Shown piece after piece: positions 26,569 through 37,286 of a stretch of 64,000 nucleotides of DNA (position 1 is the stretch's first letter; each line of letters starts with the position of its first letter). The stretch covers positions 1,466,501 through 1,530,500 of the forward strand of contig NZ_CP011924.1 of NCBI RefSeq assembly GCF_000238315.3. Reading direction: 5' to 3'. The position numbers and the translations under genes are program-made. This DNA is from Pseudoalteromonas piscicida (lineage in GTDB: Bacteria > Pseudomonadota > Gammaproteobacteria > Enterobacterales > Alteromonadaceae). Under the pieces are notes generated by a model. It saw nothing but the letters and a program-made list of their open reading frames with translations. It had not been told where the DNA came from and ran no database searches.

Positions 26569-29214
26569 TTAAGCTTTCTTTTTCTTGGTAGTTTTCTCTT
26601 CTTCTACCCATTTACCATTGCTATATGTCGCTTTCCAACCCGTCGCTTTACCATCCACTTCTGTCATCACATATTGTGTCTTGGTTTTTCTAGAGTAGCG
26701 AACAATCGCAGGGTTACCATCTGAGTCTTGCTCAGGCGCATCAGCCAGATAATAGAATTTAGGTGAAATTCTATCTCTGAAGCGTTTTAGCTCTGATACT
26801 TTCGGGGCTCTTGTCTCACGTGATTTCGGGAATGTGTGCGCCGCTAAGAAAATACCTGAAGCGCCATCACGAAGCACAAAATGCGCATCTGACTTTTCGC
26901 ATTCTAGTTCCGGAAGCGGAACTGGATCTTCTTTCGGTGGTGCAGCTTCACCGTTTTTCAATAGCTTACGTGTATTTTTACAGTCTTCATTTGTACAACC
27001 AAAATACTTACCAAAACGGCCAGATTTAAGCTGCATATCCGAGCCACACTTGTCACACTCAATCAGTGGTCCATCGTAGCCTTTGATCTTAAATGCGCCT
27101 GTTTCAATGACATAGCCCTTACACGCGGGGTTATTACCACATACATGGAGCTTTTTCGTTTCATCAATAAGGTATGAGTCCATCGCCGTTTCGCAAATTG
27201 GACAACGTTTCATATGACGCAGCGATTCAGCTTCCGCCTCTTCATCCGCATCCGCAGCAACCGCTTCATCACCAGACACCAGATTAATTGTGGTGGTACA
27301 ACGCTCTTTTGGCGGTAAGTTATAGCCTGTACAGCCAAGGAATACTCCAGTAGAAGCAGTACGAATACCCATTTTGCGTGAACATGTTGGACAATCTATG
27401 TCTGTTTCAACCATCACATTTTGTCGCATGCCGCCTTCACTTTCATCGCCAGCTGCGATTTCTAGCTGGTTAGAAAAGTCGGCGTAAAACTTATCAAGTA
27501 CCTGCGTCCATAAACGTTCGCCCTCTGCGATATCATCAAGGCGACCTTCCATTTTTGCGGTAAAGTCAAAGTCCATTAAATCGTTGAAATTCTCAACGAG
27601 TCTGTCAGTTACGATCTCGCCCATTTTTTCAGCGTAAAAACGGCGGTTTTCAACTCGAACATAACCACGGTCCTGAATCGTCGAAATGATAGCAGCATAG
27701 GTAGATGGACGACCAATACCACGCTTTTCTAATTCCTTAACTAAGCTTGCTTCGCTGAAACGTGCTGGTGGTTTAGTAAAGTGCTGCTTAGGATCAATCG
27801 CAATAAGATCAAGCTTGTCGCCAACTGAAACACTAGGTAGCGCCTGCTCTTCTTCATTCTTCTTACGAACGGCTGGTTGTACACGTGTCCAACCATCAAA
27901 ACGTAGCACGCGACCTTTCGCTTTTAACGTGTAATCTTCCGCGGCGACGGTCAGCGTCGTGAGATCATACTCTGCTGGCATCATTTGACACGCCACAAAC
28001 TGACGCCAAATAAGCTCATAGAGCTTCTTAGCATCTGCCTCTACGCCGTCTAAATGACCTGATAAGATCGTCACGTCAGAAGGACGAATTGCCTCGTGCG
28101 CTTCTTGTGCGTTGCCTTTTGCGGAATAACGCAGTGGTGCTTCTGGAAGATACTTACTACCGAATTCACTATCGATATAGCCACGACACATTTCTAACGC
28201 GTCGTTTGATAAATTCGTCGAGTCCGTACGCATATAGGTGATGTAACCCGCTTCGTATAGACGCTGCGCTAACATCATAGTTTTCTTTACGCCATAGCCT
28301 AAACGAGTACTTGCCGCTTGCTGCATTGTCGAAGTAATAAATGGCGCACTTGGCTTACTCTTACTTGGCTTTTCTTCAACCTTGACTACTTCGTAAGCAC
28401 TGTTTTCAAGCACTTGTACAGCAGTATCAGCCTGCGCTTTATTTACAGGCTTAAATGCTTCACCTTTAAACTTAGTAACCGCTAGGCGAATATCATCTTT
28501 TGTTGCTTTAACATCGGCGTGAATATCCCAAAACTCTTCTGGAATAAACGCTTTAATCTCACGCTCTCGCTCAACAAGTAATCTCACAGCAACAGATTGT
28601 ACGCGACCTGCCGACAACCCTCTTGCTACTTTTTGCCAAAGCAGTGGGGAGACCATAAAGCCAACAACACGGTCAAGGAATCGTCTTGCCTGCTGGGCAT
28701 ATACCATGTCGGTGTTAAGGTCGCCAGGCGCTTCAAACGCTTGGGTTATCGCGTTTTTGGTGATCTCGTTAAAGACCACACGCTTATATTTGCTCTCATC
28801 GCCACCGATAATCTGTTCAAGGTGCCAAGCAATGGCTTCCCCTTCTCTATCCAAATCGGTTGCGAGATAGATATGGTCAGCATCTTCAGCAAGTTTCTGT
28901 AGCTCTTGAACTACTTTTTCTTTACCCGGCAAAATTTCGTAATGCGGTTCCCAACCCTTCTCAGGATCAATCCCCATCCTCGCAACTAAATTTGCATAAT
29001 CTTTTTGCTTTTTATATTGCGCTTTTTCTTCAGGTGACATTTTACGTACTTCAGCTGGCGACTTAGTTGCCAAGCCTTTCGTTTTACCTGCCCCTGAGGT
29101 AGGAAGATCTCGAACATGGCCTACACTGGATTTAACAATGTAATCCTTGCCGAGGTATTTATTGATTGTTTTTGCCTTCGCGGGAGACTCTACAATTACT
29201 AGCGATTTGCCCAT
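26569..29214 (-). CDS. topA: DNA topoisomerase I
   Basis: 881 residues, close to the 865 of E. coli TopA. It relaxes negative supercoils. The Toprim domain begins [15 protein letters not shown]; the catalytic tyrosine lies in [10 protein letters not shown] near residue 325; the [11 protein letters not shown] motif follows. The C-terminus has three four-cysteine zinc domains (first cysteines near residues 600, 660 and 705) and ends in a lysine-rich KKKKA tail. The gene stands alone. Confidence 0.97.
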   Translation of the reverse strand: MGKSLVIVESPAKAKTINKYLGKDYIVKSSVGHVRDLPTSGAGKTKGLATKSPAEVRKMSPEEKAQYKKQKDYANLVARMGIDPEKGWEPHYEILPGKEKVVQELQKLAEDADHIYLATDLDREGEAIAWHLEQIIGGDESKYKRVVFNEITKNAITQAFEAPGDLNTDMVYAQQARRFLDRVVGFMVSPLLWQKVARGLSAGRVQSVAVRLLVEREREIKAFIPEEFWDIHADVKATKDDIRLAVTKFKGEAFKPVNKAQADTAVQVLENSAYEVVKVEEKPSKSKPSAPFITSTMQQAASTRLGYGVKKTMMLAQRLYEAGYITYMRTDSTNLSNDALEMCRGYIDSEFGSKYLPEAPLRYSAKGNAQEAHEAIRPSDVTILSGHLDGVEADAKKLYELIWRQFVACQMMPAEYDLTTLTVAAEDYTLKAKGRVLRFDGWTRVQPAVRKKNEEEQALPSVSVGDKLDLIAIDPKQHFTKPPARFSEASLVKELEKRGIGRPSTYAAIISTIQDRGYVRVENRRFYAEKMGEIVTDRLVENFNDLMDFDFTAKMEGRLDDIAEGERLWTQVLDKFYADFSNQLEIAAGDESEGGMRQNVMVETDIDCPTCSRKMGIRTASTGVFLGCTGYNLPPKERCTTTINLVSGDEAVAADADEEAEAESLRHMKRCPICETAMDSYLIDETKKLHVCGNNPACKGYVIETGAFKIKGYDGPLIECDKCGSDMQLKSGRFGKYFGCTNEDCKNTRKLLKNGEAAPPKEDPVPLPELECEKSDAHFVLRDGASGIFLAAHTFPKSRETRAPKVSELKRFRDRISPKFYYLADAPEQDSDGNPAIVRYSRKTKTQYVMTEVDGKATGWKATYSNGKWVEEEKTTKKKKA

Positions 29215-29434
29215 AGCTGCCTATTTTTGACCGATTCTGTCTGATGTTTGCCCTTACTTGGGCGTTAAATTACTTATAGGTATATCTACAAACACCTATT
29301 GTTATAAGCTAAAAATACTAACTTTTCCCTGATCACCGAATTATTATCCAATTTATGTACAATATTCAGCCAATTTAGGGACGCATTCATATATATAAGG
29401 TTAAGGCACGGGAATATAAAGGAATAGAAACAAA

Positions 29435-29458
29435 AATGCCAACCCGAAAGTTGGCATT
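29435..29458 (-). terminator. Intrinsic terminator of the Ig-like lipoprotein gene
   Basis: Perfect 9-bp stem AATGCCAAC/GTTGGCATT with a 6-base loop; T run follows on the minus strand, 8 bases after the stop codon. Confidence 0.88.
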
Positions 29459-29465
29459 TGTTGAA

Positions 29466-32459
29466 TTATCCAGCGTCTGTAACGCTTATTCCGATTGATT
29501 GTGTCTTTCGTTCGTCATCATCATCTCCCAAAGCTGGGAAAGTAAATTTGATCCCTAATACGCCAGAAAGTTTGTTGTTTGGCTCAGCTTCTCTTGCCAA
29601 AGTAACGTTGAAGAAGTTTGGCTTATCACTTGTGTAGTTCCCTAAGGTGCCAGACACACTACCACTGGTCAACTCACCGTTATTTGTTGAAATTTCGACT
29701 TCTGTACCTGCTGGAAGCGGATTACCAAACTCATCAGTGAAATAAATCGTGATAGGAACAGCTGATGGGCTGCCTGCCGCCGTGAAATCTACACTGGCGA
29801 GGTCGCACACACCATCTACTCCAGATGGTTCAAGCACTAGGCCATTGCCACTTGGACACGCATTAGAACCAGCAAGCGAAGCCGGCACTGTAAACCGCAC
29901 AAAAGCATTATCGCCAGACATTATCAATTCAAATTGTCTGTAAACATTAACTAGCTCTTTAGTACATTCTCCAGCGGCTTCGGCGGCTTCTGAACAAAGC
30001 AAACCATTATATTTGCCGTCCCCTTCATAAATATTGTTGCCATCGATATCAAAATCAAAGCGACCATTGTTATTGCTATCCATCCACCAATCGTCATGAC
30101 CGCCATTTACAGTTCCGGTTGGAGAACAAGGTCCAGTGTTTGCGGCAGAATCACAATTCTCTTTATCAAAGCGACCATTCTCATTGGTATCTAGGAATGC
30201 TTCTGTAAGGTCAAACTCTTGGCGATATTCACCAATATCAAATCGACCATTACGGCGCTCTACTCCACCGCTTGATTGCTCATCTCTGAAATTTTCTTGG
30301 CCTTTAACAAAAGCCAACACACTTACACGCCCACCCATAACAATTCGTCTAAGCGCAGTTGTAGCGCCATCGTTCGACGAAGCGTCTTTTTGTCTCAGCA
30401 TGCCATTAATACATGGTGCTGCATTACCAAAATATGGGTCACAGTTCCAATTAGCTGAACTTTGCTTTTGAGTATTTGATAATGTAGCTGCTAGCCTAGG
30501 TGCTACCGCTTCAAAGGTATTCGCATTACCGTCTATATCACCAATGCGGTTACCCCAACGATATTCATAGAAAGGTCTATCTCCTTGGCTACGCCACACC
30601 ACAGTACAAGCAGCATTATTCGTTCTACAATCGTAAGTGTCCTCAGACTCAGTACTACCTATAGCACCGGCCTCAGCAATCACAGTTGCAGCAACGCCAT
30701 CAGCATTAAACTGATTGAATTGATCACCAAAGAACAAGGTAATATTTGTTGTTACTCCATTATAATTAAGCGAGTTGGTATTGAATGTAACGGGGGAAGC
30801 GTCAAACGTATCCTGATCGGTGACACCTGAGCTTAAAATTAATCCCGACGATACACCAAATATCTGCTCACTTAACGGAATAGTATGCATTACGCCTGTA
30901 GGGCAGCGGGCATCGTCGTTTGATGCATCTGCATCATTACAAGCGTTAGCAAGATCCGTCCAACAGGTAATCGCATCACCTTCTGGCAAATTCACGTAAG
31001 ATTCTTCTGGGATATAACACGCACTGACAACAAGCGGTCCTGGCACAATACCAGACTTAACCGTTGTTCTTACAATACCATTTGCATTGGTGTTTCCGGT
31101 AATTTGCGTAAGTGAGGCTAGGCCTTGCTCATCTGACAATCTAAAGTCGACTCGCGCTCGTGGAATTGCAAGGTTATCTTCATCTACCAGTTTAAAGCTC
31201 ACAACAGATTGGGTTGGTAAACCGCCTTCATCAGGGGGTAAAGCAATAAACTGATTAAACCCATCTTCTTCAGGTAAAAACTGTACCGCTTGTGCAAGCG
31301 CGCTATCCACTTCAATAATCGTTTCTTGATTTATTGGAGAGCTGCCGTTTTGGATAGTAACAGAAATTCTATCTTCGCCTTGGCAACCTTTAGCACGGTA
31401 TGTAGAACGGGCGATACCATTTGAGGTATTTACCGTTTCATCTAATTCTGCAAGCGCAGGGGTCGCTACGGAACAAGCTGAGCTGAATGCAACTTCAACA
31501 GCGCTGTTGATTAATGCCCCATTCTGATCCTTTAACGTCACGGTAATAACCGTACTTCCACCTGCGGAAAGCTTTTGTTGGACGCCATTACTATCAACCA
31601 AACCATTGTCAATCGTAACATTCAACTGAGCAACACCAACATTAAAATTGATAGCCTGAGTGACATCAACATAATCAGGAGAGTTTACCGTAATAGTACC
31701 TGCGCCACCTTGGTTACCAGGCTGAAACTTTAGGATTGCAATACCAAAAGAATCCGTTAGCGCGGTGCCTGTCGATGGTAAAATAGCCCCTAAAGTAGTC
31801 TCAGCGCTAATTAACGCGTTGGCAATAGCATCACCTGTTTGGCTAGATGTCATTTTGATGAATACATCAGCAGTCTCGTTTGACGATACTTGATTGACAC
31901 GAGTACACCCAGCAGCGATCGGATCTATCATTGCCTGATTTCGGCTATCATCCCAACCTGCAGGGCATTTACTTAACAACATAACCTCAAGTTTTGCTGA
32001 CGCGGTTACATTACCGTCATCACCACCACCTTGAGAGGTAAAATCAAAAGATCTCGTTGCACTATTATCACCTTGAGTGTAAGTCGCCGTAATACGTCCA
32101 GCACCTACAGTAGCCGTCACTTTTAAAGTAATTGACGCTTTACCCTCAGTATTTGTAAGCACAGACCCTGAGCTGGGTTCCATGGTCGCAAATTCGTCGC
32201 TCTCAAAAACGACTCGACTATTTGCCAGAGGGCTACCATCTTTTGTTAACGTGGCAGTGATTACTAGAGGAGATGAAGATGAAAGTGTATTCGTTGAATT
32301 ACCACTAGTATCCGCTCCTGAAAGCGTAATGGCATAAGTACCATCGCTACCATCATCACCATTACCATTATCTGTATCTTTTTGGATACTGCCGCCGCCA
32401 CCGCACGCGGTCAGTAAGAATGCTAGCATCAGTATGCTAAAATAGCGCATCAAGGGCAT
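29466..32459 (-). CDS. Large Ig-like lipoprotein with calcium-loop motifs
   Basis: 997 residues. Signal sequence with lipobox LLTACGGGG (Cys near residue 19), followed by a glycine/aspartate-rich linker. Several bacterial Ig-like (Big_1/invasin-type) repeats follow, recognisable by recurrent patterns such as ANSRVVFES, GKASITLKVTA and GIVRTTVKSG. Near residues 750-800 are two DxNxNGRFD loops of the EF-hand/dockerin type plus a related NGRFD, and many cysteines in the middle third. The start ATG at 32459 has GGAG seven bases upstream. It probably sits on the outer membrane; adhesion is a guess. Transcribed alone. Confidence 0.8.
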   Translation of the reverse strand: MPLMRYFSILMLAFLLTACGGGGSIQKDTDNGNGDDGSDGTYAITLSGADTSGNSTNTLSSSSPLVITATLTKDGSPLANSRVVFESDEFATMEPSSGSVLTNTEGKASITLKVTATVGAGRITATYTQGDNSATRSFDFTSQGGGDDGNVTASAKLEVMLLSKCPAGWDDSRNQAMIDPIAAGCTRVNQVSSNETADVFIKMTSSQTGDAIANALISAETTLGAILPSTGTALTDSFGIAILKFQPGNQGGAGTITVNSPDYVDVTQAINFNVGVAQLNVTIDNGLVDSNGVQQKLSAGGSTVITVTLKDQNGALINSAVEVAFSSACSVATPALAELDETVNTSNGIARSTYRAKGCQGEDRISVTIQNGSSPINQETIIEVDSALAQAVQFLPEEDGFNQFIALPPDEGGLPTQSVVSFKLVDEDNLAIPRARVDFRLSDEQGLASLTQITGNTNANGIVRTTVKSGIVPGPLVVSACYIPEESYVNLPEGDAITCWTDLANACNDADASNDDARCPTGVMHTIPLSEQIFGVSSGLILSSGVTDQDTFDASPVTFNTNSLNYNGVTTNITLFFGDQFNQFNADGVAATVIAEAGAIGSTESEDTYDCRTNNAACTVVWRSQGDRPFYEYRWGNRIGDIDGNANTFEAVAPRLAATLSNTQKQSSANWNCDPYFGNAAPCINGMLRQKDASSNDGATTALRRIVMGGRVSVLAFVKGQENFRDEQSSGGVERRNGRFDIGEYRQEFDLTEAFLDTNENGRFDKENCDSAANTGPCSPTGTVNGGHDDWWMDSNNNGRFDFDIDGNNIYEGDGKYNGLLCSEAAEAAGECTKELVNVYRQFELIMSGDNAFVRFTVPASLAGSNACPSGNGLVLEPSGVDGVCDLASVDFTAAGSPSAVPITIYFTDEFGNPLPAGTEVEISTNNGELTSGSVSGTLGNYTSDKPNFFNVTLAREAEPNNKLSGVLGIKFTFPALGDDDDERKTQSIGISVTDAG

Positions 32460-32630
32460 TCACCTATCTCCCTAGCTAAGTTAATTTTATTATTGCTCAA
32501 TAGTAACCCAATTTTAGCGATAAAATCACAATTTTTTATTAGATTAGATAGATTTTCTATCGTGAAATGCTGTTCATCTGCGCCAAGCCTGTTAAGCTTT
32601 AGCAGTTTTAAGATACATAGTGTTAGGACA

Positions 32631-33965
32631 ATGTCAGAAAATCAAAAAATGGGCCTAACGGCGCGCATTATGATAGGCATGGTGTTGGGTGTTGTATTAG
32701 GCCTCACTCTTCAAGCCATCCTAGGTAAGAATAAAGAAATACTCATTCCTTTAGGTCTTTTCGACCTCCCCATTAAAGGTTTTTTCGTTGACGGTTTATT
32801 CCACATAGGTGGGCAAATCTTCATTGCAAGCTTAAAAATGCTTGTTGTTCCTTTAGTGTTTATTTCCCTTGTATGTGGCACATGTAGCCTTAGTGACCCA
32901 AAGAAATTAGGCCGCTTGGGTGGTAAATCCATTGGTTTGTATCTCATTACAGCAGCAATCGCAATCACGGTTGCAATCACGCTCGCACTACTCATTGCAC
33001 CGGGCGGTGGCGTTGAAATTCCAAGCAGCGCGTCATTTGACGCAAAGCAAGCGCCGACACTTGTGCAAGTCATAATCAACATGTTCCCGACCAACCCAAT
33101 TGATGCGATGGCCAATGGTAACATGCTTCAAATCATCGTCTTTGCGCTGCTATTTGGTATTGCTATGGCACTAAGCGGAGACGCAGGTGCTCGCCTAGCA
33201 TCTGTATTTGAAGATCTAAATACTGTAGTGCTTAAGCTATTGACCTTATTAATGAATGTCGCTCCATATGGTGTATTTTGTTTGATGGCCAAGTTGTTTA
33301 CAACCATCGACATGGGTTTAATCGCCGAGCTCGGCAAATACTTCATGGTAGTACTAGCAGCGCTGCTAATTCATGCATTCATTAACTATTCAATCTTATT
33401 TAAGCTGTTAACAGGTTTGAGCCCAATCATCTTCCTGAAGAAAATGAAAGACGCGTGTATGTTTGCCTTTAGTACCTCAAGTTCAAGTGCGACTATGCCA
33501 GTAACACTAGAGACGGCGACTAAGAAGCTAGGTGCACATAACTCAGTTGCTTCTTTCACGATCCCTCTGGGTGCAACCATTAATATGGATGGCACAGCTA
33601 TTATGCAAGGTGTTGCAACAGTCTTCATTGCTCAGGTATTTGGTGTAGACCTCACCATTAATGACTATCTCATGGTTATCTTGACTGCTACTCTTGCCTC
33701 TGTTGGTACGGCAGGTGTGCCTGGTGTTGGTTTGATCATGCTTGCAATGGTGCTTAACCAAGTTGGATTGCCAGTTGAAGGTATCGCGCTTATCATTGGT
33801 GTAGACAGACTACTAGATATGACAAGAACAGCCGTTAACGTCACTGGTGACTGTATGGTAACTTGTGCTGTCGCTAAGTCTGAAAACGAATTTGATATTG
33901 ATGTTTTCAACGACCCTGATGCAGCAAAAGAACTAGAAGAAACCACTTCAAAAGCAAAAGCGTAA
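32631..33965 (+). CDS. Dicarboxylate/amino acid:cation symporter (DAACS)
   Basis: 444 residues from the ATG at 32631, preceded by TTAGGA; an upstream in-frame ATG would add 46 non-membrane residues and is unlikely. Eight or more membrane segments. Family signatures include the serine-rich AFSTSSSSATMPVT re-entrant loop, NMDGTA, and the C-terminal DRLLDMTRTAVNVTGD motif that binds substrate and sodium. It imports glutamate, aspartate or C4-dicarboxylates; which one cannot be determined. Stands alone with its own terminator. Confidence 0.93.
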   Translation: MSENQKMGLTARIMIGMVLGVVLGLTLQAILGKNKEILIPLGLFDLPIKGFFVDGLFHIGGQIFIASLKMLVVPLVFISLVCGTCSLSDPKKLGRLGGKSIGLYLITAAIAITVAITLALLIAPGGGVEIPSSASFDAKQAPTLVQVIINMFPTNPIDAMANGNMLQIIVFALLFGIAMALSGDAGARLASVFEDLNTVVLKLLTLLMNVAPYGVFCLMAKLFTTIDMGLIAELGKYFMVVLAALLIHAFINYSILFKLLTGLSPIIFLKKMKDACMFAFSTSSSSATMPVTLETATKKLGAHNSVASFTIPLGATINMDGTAIMQGVATVFIAQVFGVDLTINDYLMVILTATLASVGTAGVPGVGLIMLAMVLNQVGLPVEGIALIIGVDRLLDMTRTAVNVTGDCMVTCAVAKSENEFDIDVFNDPDAAKELEETTSKAKA

Positions 33966-33970
33966 ATATC

Positions 33971-34003
33971 AATAACGCAGCTAGTTATAATAGCTGCGTT
34001 ATT
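33971..34003 (+). terminator. Terminator of the DAACS symporter gene
   Basis: Perfect 13-bp stem AATAACGCAGCTA/TAGCTGCGTTATT with a 7-base loop, followed by TTCC; three bases after the stop codon. Confidence 0.85.
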
Positions 34004-34020
34004 TTCCTCAATAAGCTAAC

Positions 34021-34242
34021 TCAATACTCTCTAGCGACATATCTGCTATCCATACCCTCTTCTTCATTGCCACTTTTTTCTAGGTACAGAATAGGGTTAA
34101 GCAGAAGATTGTCCGTGTCTAAGCATGTGAGTACTTTAGTTATAGCAGGATTTGGACATGGAGTTATCGGTAAGCCTCTCACCTCAAAGCTAGACCACTT
34201 ATCTAAACATTTGCTCGGCTGAGTCCGGTTCGACAAATGCAT
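34021..34242 (-). CDS. Possible small ORF, unknown
   Basis: 73-residue open frame in the 340-bp gap between the symporter and the TonB receptor. Contains four cysteines but no recognisable domain or signal peptide; the start lacks a clear ribosome site, and a strong terminator for the receptor gene lies just upstream of it. It may be chance or a gene fragment. Confidence 0.25.
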   Translation of the reverse strand: MHLSNRTQPSKCLDKWSSFEVRGLPITPCPNPAITKVLTCLDTDNLLLNPILYLEKSGNEEEGMDSRYVAREY

Positions 34243-34260
34243 TGTTGTGGATAAGAAAAA

Positions 34261-34278
34261 ACCGCGCTATAAAGCGCG
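34261..34278 (-). terminator. Terminator of the large TonB receptor gene
   Basis: Perfect 7-bp GC-rich stem CCGCGCT/AGCGCGG with loop ATAA, followed on the minus strand by TTTTTTC; 28 bases after the receptor stop. Confidence 0.85.
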
Positions 34279-34305
34279 GCTTTCATTTTAATAAACGTTA
34301 ACCTA

Positions 34306-36972
34306 TTAGAATTGGTATGCAAACTTCACGTATGCTTGACGACCAAGGATACTGTGCGTTTTATTGTCAATGCCCATAGACTCTGAAGGAGCAAGCGGCG
34401 CTTCCTCATTTAACAAGTTAGACGCACCAAGCGTTACTGTCAGCTTTTCTACGCCAATATAACTGACGCTTGTATCAACGGTAGTCCATGAATCAATCTC
34501 ATATTTATTGCCATCACTATCGGCAAGGTCTTTATACGAATCAACATAGTTTACGCTGATATTTGCAAGCCAATCATTCTTGGCCCAGTCCATGCCTGCG
34601 GTCCAACGGAACTGTGGATGCTGGTATTCTCCATTGAGATCTTCTGCAACATTGAATGTGTTACCTTGATCGTCACTTTCAAATGATTGCTCTTCAAAGT
34701 TAAGTGCGTAAGTTAAGTTATAATTGAACTTAAACTCACCCATTTCACGTGTAGTTAATGCGTAGGCTAAGTTAACATCGAAACCGTCTGTTTCACGACC
34801 ACCAATATTAACAAAGGTGTCGTTAATAGTTAGAATACGACCAAGTGTGCTGCCCTGATTCGGCGCACGCACCACCAAATTAGGATCGGTACCACAACAA
34901 TCAACTAACTTCTGTGCACCTATCTTCTTGATAAGATCTTCTTGATCATAGTTCCAGTAATCCACACCGATACTAAAGTCATCGGTCGCTTGCCACACAA
35001 CACCTAAGTTGTAGTTTTCTGACTCTTCTGGTTGTAGATTTTTGTTACCAGACACAATCGCAGTGTATTCATACGGGCTACAATCATCATCAGCGCCAGT
35101 TTGGCGACAACGCTCGCGGTCTATCACGCTTGGAGATTCGTCTGTTCTACCTAGATGTAGCTGCACAAGAGAAGGTGCTCTAAATGCTGTTCCCCAAGAA
35201 CCACGAACCACAAGGCTATCAAGTGGTGACCAACGGAATGCTACTTTTGGATCGGTTGTTGTCCCAAAGTCACTATAGTCTTCATAACGCAATGCTAATT
35301 GTAGCTCTAGCGTATCTAGCACTGGTACGCTAAATTCTGCGAATATCGCAGTGTTGTCGCGATCACCGTTCGCTTGCGTCGCTTCTGTACCAAAGATTTC
35401 GCCTCTGATGTATTGGCTATCTGGGTTATCTTCGATTTTCTCGTAGCGATGTTCGAAACCAAACGCTGCAGCAACGTAGCCTGCACCCAATTCAAACAGT
35501 TCACCTGAAATAGTACCGTCTAATGATTGCATGGTTGATGCACCATAACGTGTAGTCGTGGTCTCAAAAAACGCCAGACCTGCTTCTGTATTGGTGCTTG
35601 GTTCAAATGGGTTCCAAAGACCCTCATCAATCGCTTGCTGCGCTCTTAGCTTGTTAGGGAAACCATCAAAACCCTTTTCAACTGCACTTGAACGAATAGC
35701 AGAATATGCAACTTCCCAAGACCACGCATTCCACTCACCACGAGCACCAAGGACTGCGCGGTAGTATTCAGAATCAACATCTTTTTTACGGTTACCGATA
35801 TCAACCGTACGACGACGCATTGAAATATCTACACCATGTAAGAAATGGTCTGGGTCGTTAAATAGTGGATGGTTTGGGTTATCACCATCCATAAACAGTT
35901 CTGTAAAGCTTGGACTACCTGCACCTTGAATGAAAGTTGTAGAATGCTGTGCCGAAAGTTCAGCAAAGCCTTCAATACCATCGGTGATCTCTTGTACACC
36001 GTTATAGTTAAAGCTAATACGTTCTGTCGAAGGAATTGCGGTCATGTGTGGCGCGTAGTCGTAGCGACAAATATCACCAATATCTAAAGCAGGATCGCAT
36101 TTATCATTACCCCATACGTCCGTAAAGATAGTCTGTCTTACCTGAGTGCCATCGTCTTCAACACGAACAACGGGTAATCTCGCCCACTGCTCGTCTGTTA
36201 ACATGCTTCTCATTACTTCAACACTACCAGGAACACCAGCAGAACTTAATGAGTTATTACCACCACGAAAACGCTGATCAGCAGATGCCGTATAGTCACG
36301 ATCTGCATACGTTAAGTGACCGCGTTTAAAATAATCTAGTGAAAAATTATGGTGTCCATTTTGTGTTGATGAGCCCCAAAGAAGGGTAAAGTTTTGTTCT
36401 TCGGCACCACCATCTGCGGTGTCTGAGATTTTACCTGCAACTTCAAAACCGTCGATATCATCACGAAGAATGATGTTAATAACACCCGCTACTGCATCCG
36501 AACCATAAGTCGCAGAAGCGCCATCTTTTAGAATATCGATACGTTTAACCGATGACACCGGAATGGTATTTAAGTCCACAAATGATGTTTCGATATCTTT
36601 TGCAAATGGGCTAACCGCAACGCGGCGGCCATTGATTAATACAAGTGTCGATGATGCCCCTAACCCTCTTAGAGCAACACTAGATCCACCATTTGCAGTG
36701 TCATCGCTTGAGTTACCTTGCGTACTAAAAGTACCAGTACCCGATACCGGCAGCTTTTGCAACGCGCCAATAAGGTCCGTTGATCCCGTTGAAGCTAGAT
36801 CAGCTGCTGATAAACTTTGGATTGGTGACGGGCCTTCTAAATCTGTTCTTTTAATGTGAGAACCGGTCACTTCAATACGTTCAACTTGCTTCGTTTCTTC
36901 AGCCTTAACTTGTTGATTCATGCCGATTAAAACGGCAATAGAGAGCGCACTGAGTGGTAATTTATAGGTCAT
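34306..36972 (-). CDS. TonB-dependent receptor, large class
   Basis: 888 residues with a signal peptide (ending VKAEE near residue 25), a TonB-box-like segment VERIEVTGS, a plug domain with RGLGASSTLVLINGRRV and the DILKDGASATYGSDAVAGVINII motif, and a long barrel ending VKFAYQF with terminal Phe. This class, abundant in Alteromonadales, mostly takes up oligosaccharides, peptides or other polymers rather than siderophores. There is no Fur-like box in the 300 bases upstream and no linked degradation genes, so its substrate is unknown. Start ATG has AAGGGG about 10 bases upstream. Confidence 0.92.
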   Translation of the reverse strand: MTYKLPLSALSIAVLIGMNQQVKAEETKQVERIEVTGSHIKRTDLEGPSPIQSLSAADLASTGSTDLIGALQKLPVSGTGTFSTQGNSSDDTANGGSSVALRGLGASSTLVLINGRRVAVSPFAKDIETSFVDLNTIPVSSVKRIDILKDGASATYGSDAVAGVINIILRDDIDGFEVAGKISDTADGGAEEQNFTLLWGSSTQNGHHNFSLDYFKRGHLTYADRDYTASADQRFRGGNNSLSSAGVPGSVEVMRSMLTDEQWARLPVVRVEDDGTQVRQTIFTDVWGNDKCDPALDIGDICRYDYAPHMTAIPSTERISFNYNGVQEITDGIEGFAELSAQHSTTFIQGAGSPSFTELFMDGDNPNHPLFNDPDHFLHGVDISMRRRTVDIGNRKKDVDSEYYRAVLGARGEWNAWSWEVAYSAIRSSAVEKGFDGFPNKLRAQQAIDEGLWNPFEPSTNTEAGLAFFETTTTRYGASTMQSLDGTISGELFELGAGYVAAAFGFEHRYEKIEDNPDSQYIRGEIFGTEATQANGDRDNTAIFAEFSVPVLDTLELQLALRYEDYSDFGTTTDPKVAFRWSPLDSLVVRGSWGTAFRAPSLVQLHLGRTDESPSVIDRERCRQTGADDDCSPYEYTAIVSGNKNLQPEESENYNLGVVWQATDDFSIGVDYWNYDQEDLIKKIGAQKLVDCCGTDPNLVVRAPNQGSTLGRILTINDTFVNIGGRETDGFDVNLAYALTTREMGEFKFNYNLTYALNFEEQSFESDDQGNTFNVAEDLNGEYQHPQFRWTAGMDWAKNDWLANISVNYVDSYKDLADSDGNKYEIDSWTTVDTSVSYIGVEKLTVTLGASNLLNEEAPLAPSESMGIDNKTHSILGRQAYVKFAYQF

Positions 36973-37286
36973 CCTGTTTCCCCTTAAGTTGATAATTACA
37001 CTGTAGTTTTTTTAATAATCCAGCCATTATTAGCATACCGAAGCAACTTTAACAATGCATTTATTTAACATTAAGTTTCCAATTTGGGTGTCTAATAGCA
37101 GAAATTCACGACGAATAGATATCGTTATTTGCCAGTGTGAATTATTGTCAAAAGAAGGATTAAAGGTGATAAGAGAGGGTTTTATCTGTAAGAAATGCAA
37201 GGGTAAAGTAACGTCCAACGAATTTAGTTAGTCTGAATAGCTCCGACTAAAGTCTATAGACGTTACTTTATATTATGATGGGCTAA
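36973..37286. other. 314-bp intergenic stretch with long imperfect inverted repeat
   Basis: No convincing gene. Its right part, 37204-37270, is a 67-bp two-part hairpin: outer arms TAAAGTAACGTC and GACGTTACTTTA match perfectly over 12 bases, and an inner pair TAGTC/GACTA forms a second stem. It lies 16 bases after the DUF2987 gene stop and could end that transcript, although it lacks a T run. The left part holds the promoter of the TonB receptor gene. Confidence 0.6.

Noticed and set aside
37030..37218. 62-codon leftward frame between the TonB receptor and DUF2987 genes
   Set aside because: No ribosome site, no recognisable sequence, and it overlaps the inverted-repeat structure; probably chance.
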